Shown here in pieces: positions 56,441-64,000 of a DNA stretch of 64,000 nt. The DNA lies in NCBI GenBank assembly GCA_950295325.1, contig OX485804.1, positions 21,328,001-21,392,000 of the forward strand, written 5' to 3'. Position 1 is the first letter of the stretch. Each line of letters starts with the position of its first letter. This stretch comes from Polytrichum commune (Eukaryota; Streptophyta; Polytrichopsida; Polytrichales; Polytrichaceae). A program made the translations under genes and the position numbers. Below the pieces are notes generated by a model. The model worked only from the letters and a program-made list of their open reading frames with translations. It was not told the DNA's origin and did not search any database.

Positions 56441-58639
56441 TTTTTAACATCTATTTTTAAATGTTAAATTTATATATTAAATGGATGTTGAATAATGGAA
56501 ATACAATCAAAACAATTCCTAGAATATTATCATAATGGACTTTGCACATTATATCAAAGAATCTTACAATACAATCCTAACGTATGATCTTATGATAGAA
56601 TTTAGCATGTTATAGTAATGTACTTGGATTTAGTCCAATTTTACTTAATCATTAAATATATATCCCATATGTAAACCCAACCATCTAGAAGTTTGTGGCC
56701 GATCCATCTCAAATGACTTGGATTAGACTGGTTTGAGCCACGAGTTTGTCACAAGAAAGGAACAGGAACAGAAGGCAACATCACATAGTCGGCACGCACT
56801 TTCAGTTGGGTGGGCTACGAAATTCTAGGAGTATAATTGCAACATCTTGCAAATTTTGATTTTTCATGCTACGAGGTCAACCTAATGATGTAGGAAGATC
56901 CTTACTCTGCTAAGTAATAATATGAGCCCTTGCTAGGGCAAATCATAGTTGATGGGATCCTTGCTTAGACAGTGAGCTGGTTGGATGATGGGTCACTCTT
57001 CTTATCATACACCTTTATTTTAGTGGTACATGGAAGATTTTAGCAAAGAATGGGCACGTGACATGTGTTATGATGGGATTTGACTATGCGATCAAATATA
57101 TTAACTATTTCATGTTTGATTGGGAGGGGCTATATGATCACTTGAACAAAAGGATAGCTTCCACTTTGAAGTTTGAACATTCGTAAATGTTACCGTCTCG
57201 AAACTTGAAATGATAATTTGCATGATTCACAATTGCCAACTAGACGAGACAATTCCTGATTCATTCTAAATTTGATTGAAGTGTTATCGGTGGTGTTGGA
57301 AGTGCCCACATGAGGTTCAATTATTTTAAAGTAATACAAAATTGTTCACTCCTACAATTTTTTGAACATAGAAAAGAGATTGGAGTTAAGGTATATGGCA
57401 TATTGTGGGCGCTTCCAAATCCACCAATATTTACAGCCATTGGAACAAACCCCCCCCCCACCCCCACTGCCTCATCTACTTAGCAAATGCAAATCATGAA
57501 GATTTTCATTTAGGTTTTAGAATTGAATAGAAGGTTTCAAGTTAAATTTTACCCCAAAGTGATGTTCCTATTACTACATTCAAATGATCACGTAAGCCCT
57601 CCCAATTCTTCACTTAAAATTGGCACATTGTCCATGTTATGGATCTAATCTTACCATAACAAATGCTAATTTGGTGTTTGTTCCAAATTGCTAGCCTTGC
57701 CATATACCACTCAAAATATGGGACACCGGTTGAGAATTAAAGTGGCCAAATAAGGCACACATAGGTTATTCAATATAAAAATTGTTATTCCAATGTTTAA
57801 AATAAACATAGAATGTCTCACAAATGTGGTCTTGCCATCTCACTCTTAAAATTTTGAATCAGCAATGTCAATCATAAGTCCAAGGAACGCACTCTCTATA
57901 AGATATTGAAAATCACATGTACAAAAAATAGGGTGGAATATTTTAAATAAAAATGTATGTACAGGTACCTGTAAATCACTGCTATTAAAGTTAAAAATTT
58001 GATATAAAGTGTGTAAATGTGTAATTAATTGGATAAATTTACCACTATACATATATATATAGATATATATAGACACACACATACATGGTACAAAATCAAT
58101 ATTTATTAAAGTGGAAGTATAAGTACAAAATTTACAAAGGTATGAACTATGAAAATCCCACTAGTATTTTGTATAAAATCACATAATAATTCAGAGATAC
58201 TTGGAAAATCCCGCCCAATCCATATTAGGTACCCTATATCATAATCCAATGCCCCTTCTATCATGTCACGTCATGGGGGGTGTTCGGGAGGTGGACTAAT
58301 GTACAGACTAATATGAGTGTAAGAAGGGTTATTATTTGAGGCATTAGTGTACATAGTATACACAATGAAGATATTTAATTTTTCTTTAGTGTGTACATTT
58401 CCAATGGCTATTAACAATTTTAAAATTACAGGTAGAAGTGCAAAAAAGGGCTCTAAAGTTTAGAGCATGTTTTTGAGAATAAATGTGTTAGTTTCATTCA
58501 ATTCACATTTTCATTCATTGTTGTCACAAAGTAATAGTCCTAATGACTCTTTGTCCATTTTTTCTAGGTTTCCCAAAAGATATTTTAACTTAACCCGTGA
58601 CCCTCTCAAGTTTTCTTAGGCTCATCAGATCAATTGTTT
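56441..58639. other. End of copy B and flanking AT-rich DNA, no gene
   Basis: 56450-56750 matches copy A 36110-36480. Beyond that I see only dispersed similarities (57700 with 11870; 58290-58440 with 52970-53110), a C run at 57449, and an AT/CA microsatellite at about 58051-58085. Confidence 0.5.
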
Positions 58640-61030
58640 TCCGATGTGCACATGCAGTGGCAACATATAAAACATATGGATGATCACCTGCATTTTTGTA
58701 TATCTTTCTTTCATCACCTCATGGACCGGTTATGTTCATTGTACCAAATCTGCATAAGCAGGCCAGAATATGTTTTGTGTTAACTATTTAACTTTCTTGA
58801 GCTTTCATTGCACCACTATCAACTGTATTTCATATCAGCCTGCAGTGGCCATTCAGAAAATATTTCACTCAAATCTTGTGACTCTTTCTGCTATTCTTTT
58901 CTTCACATCAAATGTTTTATGGATTCAACCTGCAATAGCAGCTGATAAAATATATGGAAAATCAGAGATCTTTGTGAATCTTACTTTTTATCACATCAAG
59001 TGATTTCCTTCATCATACCAAATCTGCAGTGGCAGCTGACAAAATGTATGGAAAATCACAGAACTTTGTGAATCTTTCTTTGTATCGCATCAACTGGTTT
59101 CCTTCATCATACCAATCTGCAGTGGCAGCCCAGAAGATTTGTTAATGTAAACTCATAACTTGCTTGAGCTTTCTTTTCATCACAATCAACTGATTTCCTT
59201 CATCATACCAATCTGCAGTGGCAGCCCAGAAGATTTTTCTAATATAAACTCATAACTTGCTCAAGCTTTCTATTCATAACAATCAACTGATTTCCTTCAT
59301 CATACCAATATGAAGTGGCAGCTCAGAAGATTTTTGTAGTATAAACTCATAACTTGCTCGAGCTTTCTTTTCATCACAATCAACTGATTTCCTTCATCAT
59401 ACCAATCTGCAGTGGCAGCCCAGAAGATTTTTCTAATATAAATTCATAACTTGCTCGAGCTTTCTTTTCATCACAATCCACTGATTTCCTTCATCATACC
59501 AATCTGCAGTGGCAGCCCAGAAGATTTTTCTAATATAAATTCATAACTTGCTCGAGCTTTCTATTCATCACAATCAACTGATTTCCTTCATCATACCAAT
59601 CTGCAGTGGCAGCTCAGAAGATTTTTCTAATATGAACTCATAACTTGCTCGAGCTTTCTTCTCATCACAATCCACCGTTTTGCAAATCAATTTCCAATGG
59701 CAACCTCAGGTTATCTGTTTGCAACATCAACTGTTTTCCTTCATTACACTAATTAAATCTGCAGTGGTAGGCCAGAAAATCTTCATGTAAACCCATGACT
59801 GAGTCATGAGCTTTCTTCTCCTCACGATCAACTGTATTCAAATCAGCCTGCATTGGCACCTCAGAATTTTTTTGTATGATTCATGTGACTCTTCCAAGTT
59901 TTCTTCTCATCACAGCAGCTGTTCTTGTATTCCAACCTGCAAGTGGCAGCGTACAAAATATATGGAAGATCACACAACTCTGTGAAACTTTCTTTTCATC
60001 ACATCAACTGGTTTCTTTGTACCAAATTTGGAGTAGTGGGCTGTAGTGGCAGTCCAGAAAATATTGTGTAAATCTCATTGCTATCTGAGCACCCTCTCTT
60101 GTCATCAGATGGACTGTTTTTTTTTCCCCAATATCTGCCTGCAATAGTATCCTACAGAATATATGGAAATCTATACGATTTTGAGAAATCTTTGTTTTCA
60201 TCACATGAACTGGTTTCCTTGTACCAAATTTGCAGTAATGGCAGCCCAGAAAAGATTTTGTGCAAGTCCCATTGCTTTCTCAAGCTTTCTTTTCATCAAG
60301 AGGACTGATATTTTTTTTTCATATCTGCCTGCTGTAGTATCCTACAGAATATATGGAAATCCATAGGAATTTGTGGTTCTTTCTGAACATCACATCAACT
60401 GGTTTCTTCAAACCAAATTTGCAGCAGTGGTGGCCCATGAAATAATTGTGTGAATTGCACGGTTTTCTCAGGGCCACTTCACACACGAGACTGAGGGCCC
60501 GTGACCATTGCACTTCAAGCACTCTCATTCGTGGACAAGGCTGACCCGATTGTATCGCTTCACACTACACTTGAGGGACCAATGGAGTATGTGAATGCAA
60601 GATGGATGTAAAGTTTTCACGGATTCCTGCATGGTATAAATGGATCATGTTTCATGGTCACTTGGGCTATTGTCAAAAACCACCACTTGGAGGTAGGCCT
60701 TACACAAAACTAGGCAACCATAGCACTCCAAAATCTCACAACCATAGATTTAATATATTTTATCTTGTGTGAGGACCCGCATGAATAGAAATTTATTGAA
60801 ATAACATTTTGGTTGAGGACCCGGTCACATACGACTTCACACTACACTTGAGGGCCCACACAATACATGAATTTGGAAGTGTCTAGGGACGGCCTTTAAA
60901 CACTTTTTTTGGGCTCTCACAATTTCAAGGTCCCTGCTCTTTGGCTCGTGTGCAAAGTGGCCCTCAAGCTCTCTTTTCTTCACATCCAATGGGTTTGCAT
61001 GTCTACATGTAGTGGCAATCCATGCTAAGT
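58640..61030. repeat. Tandem array, 95-98 bp unit, about 19 copies
   Basis: Units centred on CTGCAGTGGCAGCCCAGAAG recur at about 58642, 58842, 58929, 59024, 59118, 59214, 59309, 59407, 59503, 59600, 59690, 59760, 59850, 59938, 60040, 60140, 60232, 60330, 60420 and, beyond the inserted MITE, 61000. Each also has CTTTCTTTTCATCACA and CAACTGATTTCCTTCATCAT. The central six units (59090-59680) are nearly identical; the outer ones are diverged. Stops in all frames argue against coding. Probably a local satellite. Confidence 0.9.
60471..60963. mobile_element. MITE inserted in the tandem array, TCA target
   Basis: 493 bp element with ends GGGCCACTTCACACACGAG and the complement of GGGCCACTTTGCACACGAG, flanked by TCA (60468-60470 and 60964-60966). 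Neighbouring array units show the empty site as TTTCTCAAGCTTTCTT. The G-rich terminus and 3 bp target point to PIF/Harbinger, although TCA departs from the usual TWA. Interior motif CTTCACACTACACTTGAGGG occurs twice. Confidence 0.88.
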
Positions 61031-62430
61031 TAGAAGACATATAGGATATTGATTTTGGTAGAGTGGAAAGAAATGGGTGACTACGTGCACTGGCATACGT
61101 GTGATGACTCACCTTATTTAAGCTATTGTGATAGATTGTAGAGGACCATAAGTGATAGAATCTATTATAGCACAGACAATGTCGTCGTCGTGGTTGTTGC
61201 CCCATTGTTCCCCATCTTCGTAGAAAGGTGAGGGGACCGGTTATTCGAAGGGGAGGAGTATATGGTCTTGGGAATGGCATCCATACATATGTTGGGTACA
61301 CATGGACATGGAGGGCATATGGTTGCATGGGCTTAGGGGCTTGGGGTGGCCCCAAATTTCAATTCATTTGCAAAGATGCAATAGACATATCATCAAGGTC
61401 CAAGCTAGACTATACACAACGGAAAACATGGTAGTGGTGAGGAGATGATCGTCCCACCACCGTTCTTGCTATAACTATTATTTATTTATTTTAAATCCAC
61501 ATGCCACCCAAACACAAACAAAAAATTTAAAAAAATTTAAAAAAACAATGCCATGGAGGCCGGAGTGTCAAATCAATCAACCCCACAACCGCATGGAATA
61601 AGATGGGGCAAGGTATGGGAGTAGGCCAAAGCATAGGTAGCGCGGGGGGGGGGGGGGGGCTTTGCCTAGGGATTAAGGGAGGGATGGTGTGTGCTAGGGA
61701 GAAAAGGGATAGTGGTTGGACTGATTTTTTTTAGCTACTTGTTTATTCTATCTATGAAAATTTTCTTTTATGTATATTCCCTTCTAAATATAAATTTTAA
61801 AATATTTATTTGGATGCAAATTTAAGAGTAAGTGGTCTAGTATTTTTTGAACACATCTCTTTTTGCCATTTGGATATCCAAATTTGAAACAAGCATGTTG
61901 GGGTCAAAGCAAATTTCATTCTTTACAATTTATCATTTGTATGCAAGGGTCCAAGCTAATTTCATTCACTACACAAAATTTTCTTGTGTCTTATTTTCAA
62001 ACAATTAGATTTCCACATGGGAGATGTAAAGGTATTCTCAACTCAAAAGGGGCGTTTTGCATTGGGGTCCAAAATCAATTATGCTAATATAACCTACCAA
62101 AGGGATCTAGAAAAAACCACAATGCCAAAACATGGGAGAGGAAGCGTTGTAGGAGGGAAATGGTGTTAGATAACTTTACTTTAATATGATATTTAGTTTA
62201 AACTAGACCAAGGCCCAATTTAGAATTATAACGTGTTGAATTATATGGGATGATCCTCTAATAAAATTGTGTGCTAGGATCCCCTAATAGAATATGTAGA
62301 GATGACTATGATAATATTAAGAACATTATTTTGATAAGTTTCTTTATTAATTATCAATCAGTCATCTTGAGTTAACAATAATAAATAGTGCAAGGATTTT
62401 GTATCATATTTCAATATAATTATAACATTC
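61031..62430. other. Decayed DNA with long G run, no gene
   Basis: GC-richer at 61190-61350, with a run of about 17 G at 61643-61659. No coding frame is supported. The portion just before 62435 may hold earlier, unrecognisable parts of the transposase relic. Confidence 0.45.
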
Positions 62431-62434
62431 AAAT

Positions 62435-62680
62435 CATCATTGTAGCAACTTGTATAGTATTGCACAATTTGTGCATTGTAAACAATGAAGGGATTGAAGA
62501 TGAATAAATTGTTGAAGCATAAAATAAATTAGCTAAAGAAGTTAGTGAGGAAGAAATATGAGAGGACAATGAATTACGGGGAGAAAGAGGTTGACTTGCT
62601 GAAATGAAAATGAAGATTCTAGTTAAGAAAGATGCTCCAATTGCAAATGAAGTAAATATTGTATATGAAAGCATTATGAG
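62435..62680 (+). pseudogene. HARBI1/ALP1-like transposase C-terminal relic
   Basis: The plus-strand frame reads IVATCIVLHNLCIVNNEGIE followed by Glu/Lys-rich residues with several stops. The ATC-x-x-LHN-x-C block is the conserved C-terminal part of Harbinger-type nucleases (HARBI1/ALP1 family), just after the last catalytic residue. Only this end is recognisable; inactive. It fits with the Harbinger-like MITEs of this window. Confidence 0.6.
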
Positions 62681-62899
62681 TAGGTAGGACGGAAAACATG
62701 AGATGGGTTAGTATTTAGAGGAAGTAGAAAAACTTTATACGGAAGAAAAGAGAATTTAAATTCTCTTGGGGATGAAAGAAATTTAATACACCAACCAAAT
62801 TCGAAACCCATGCAGCAACGACTACTTGCATTTAGGAGGGAGGGGGGACATAGGGGCTTACAATTAAAGGCAAAGGCCTTCCAACATTCACTTTTTGTA

Positions 62900-63170
62900 A
62901 AAAAAATTGAGTCATCTTTCAAAATTAATCTTATTATCTTATGTTTCCGCAAATTTCTTGTCCATCTTGCCTCGAATAGCAATTAGATGATCCATTTTTA
63001 AAAAATCCACTTGATTCTTGCCATGTCCTCTTCTTAATCAGATTTGCCAATTTCAACCACATCCTTCTTGTCGGGTTTTTTTTCATCTTCTTCATTCTTC
63101 CTTTTGTTTGATGGTTTTTTTCTCTTTCTAGAAAGTTGTTTCTTTGTTGCTGCCATTTCTTCTTTTTCTT
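62900..63170 (-). pseudogene. Lys-rich decayed frame, possibly Myb/SANT-like partner
   Basis: On the minus strand a frame opens MAATKKQLSRKRKKPSNKRK, then an acidic/basic stretch, a stop, and a Trp-containing stretch (ARIKWIF, then MDHLIAI in another frame). Harbinger transposons carry a second, Myb/SANT-like gene and this lies next to the HARBI1 relic, but the match is weak. Confidence 0.2.
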
Positions 63171-63595
63171 GTAAGGTTCCAACTCCAACAATTGAAGGAT
63201 GATTCTCTAATTATCCTTATTGCCAAAAATTGAATATGAGTGTAACTGGAAGAAGGTAAAATGTACTACAAAGTGAGGAGAAAAGGAGGAAAACGGATCA
63301 TGACCATGTAGCATTTGAGGAATCACTGTTTGGTTACTCTTGAAAATTGAAGTTTTTCTTTCTTACACCTATTGTAAATTTTGTGATCATTATCCTCAAT
63401 TCTCTACGTGATTCCTTATCAGCAGTATTGCCAGTATATCCCTCTATATTTTAAAACAAAAAAGAACAATCCATTACTCAAATCATTCTAAAACAAAGAT
63501 GCAAGATAAATGAAATAATGCTACAACAACCTTTTATACTATGGTTTAAAAGTATAATATTAGTATGTAAAAAAAGAATTGTCATTATATATGTA

Positions 63596-63646
63596 GCCCC
63601 CCCCCCCAAAATAAATAAATAATATGTTATATATATATATATATGT
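63596..63646. repeat. C run plus AT microsatellite
   Basis: Thirteen or so C at 63597-63609, then AAATAAATAAAT and about nine TA units at 63629-63645. Confidence 0.85.
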
Positions 63647-63669
63647 ATAAATATTAATAATAGCACTTA

Positions 63670-63916
63670 TTTGCCATGGGCGACCTTTTTCTACCATAGC
63701 ACCCTCTTTTGTCTCTCCCATTACAATACTTGTTGGACCATGTTAGTGGATAATGTAGGCCTTAAAAAAATATGTCTTTTGGGGACCCCAAACTTCATTG
63801 TCATTTTGACATTTCTCCTTAGTGTAAACCGAAATGCTCTTGGGACAAGTCAACAACCAATAACAAAGTTTACAAGGCCTTGGGACAACTTCATGGTTCA
63901 TGGTGTAAACAACCCC
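63670..63916. mobile_element. Harbinger-like MITE, partial inverted copy
   Basis: Reverse complement of the left half of 13053-13631: it ends in the complement of GGGGTTGTTTACACCATGAA, followed by TTA at 63917-63919. The other end is truncated in AT-rich DNA near 63665. Shows that this family is dispersed, not only duplicated with the large repeat. Confidence 0.8.
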
Positions 63917-64000
63917 TTAGATTGGGGTGGGTCTAATTACCCCCATCGAGCGTGGCTCGGAGGCCAGGTTCGGTGGGGTTCATTTTTCTGGCCCTCCCCG

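Larger units (their letters stand above)
38128..56750. repeat. Tandem segmental duplication, copy B
   Basis: Copy B, starting with ATGTACTCTTAGTTGCATTA (compare 10815). It lacks the 13988-20811 and 22099-22437 insertions and carries its own at 39051-39840, 40800-42080 and 55253-56381. It is separated from copy A by AT-rich DNA. The middle holds the inverted block (49240-51740) flanked by DNA not found in A (48780-49230 and 51750-52590). Confidence 0.85.

Noticed and set aside
58770..59003. Coding repeat protein in the 96 bp array
   Set aside because: Unit length is not kept as a multiple of three and every frame has stops in most units.

Overview
This window looks like nuclear DNA of a large, transposon-rich plant (streptophyte) genome. 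The evidence is the mix of plant DNA transposons (Stowaway-, Tourist/Harbinger-, CACTA-, hAT- and pogo-like elements identified by their own terminal repeats and target duplications), GT-AG introns, a plant-style telo-box (AAACCCTAAACCC) and many AT-rich decayed repeats. I cannot name the species. There is almost no intact gene: most open frames are chance or decayed, and no rRNA, tRNA gene, CRISPR array or bacterial operon is visible.

Layout. 1-2650: AT-rich DNA with a hAT-like MITE and a cluster of TTA-target MITEs. 2651-10800: the least repetitive part, with one supported gene 3' end on the minus strand (7700-8461), a long inverted repeat (8578-8945) and weak exon candidates. 10.8-56.7 kb: a very large, diverged tandem duplication. 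Copy A (about 10.8-38.1 kb) and copy B (about 38.1-56.7 kb) align in long blocks, with one block of about 2.5 kb inverted between them. Because each copy serves as the empty site of the other, later insertions can be delimited to the base. 56.7-64 kb: decayed DNA with a 95-98 bp tandem array (about 58.64-61.03 kb), a MITE inside it, a HARBI1-like transposase relic and a third, inverted copy of a Harbinger MITE.

The standout is 13988-20811, a 6.8 kb GC-rich island inside AT-rich copy A. It is bounded by the inverted termini AACACTATATTC / GAATATAGTGTT, flanked by AAAT on both sides, and absent from the matching point in copy B (43470-43473). It reads as a TIR transposon carrying a patchwork of gene pieces on both strands: a 5' exon with telo-box, an FCP1/NIF-type phosphatase domain with an altered catalytic motif, an exon-like plus-strand piece lying in the phosphatase tail, a long acidic/coiled-coil/proline-rich frame broken by two stop codons, an uncharacterised exon of about 350 codons with a clean splice donor, and a 290-codon plus-strand ORF of unknown function. 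Between and inside these pieces lie eight copies of a palindrome, consensus ACGAACGNNCGTTCGT, all within 2.1 kb and found nowhere else in the window. In two places the palindrome is read in frame as Thr-Asn-Ala-Arg-Ser.

Other delimited insertions include a CACTA element with TAC target duplication (33204-34784) that itself hosts a SINE, a minisatellite, a Stowaway MITE and a long hairpin; a pogo/Tigger-like element with transposase remains (55253-56381); two members of a family with CTCGGGG termini and 8 bp target duplications (22099-22437, 39051-39840); and a hAT element nested in a MITE (41030-41791 inside 40800-42080). All family assignments rest on reading termini, target duplications and short protein motifs by eye; no database search was possible.
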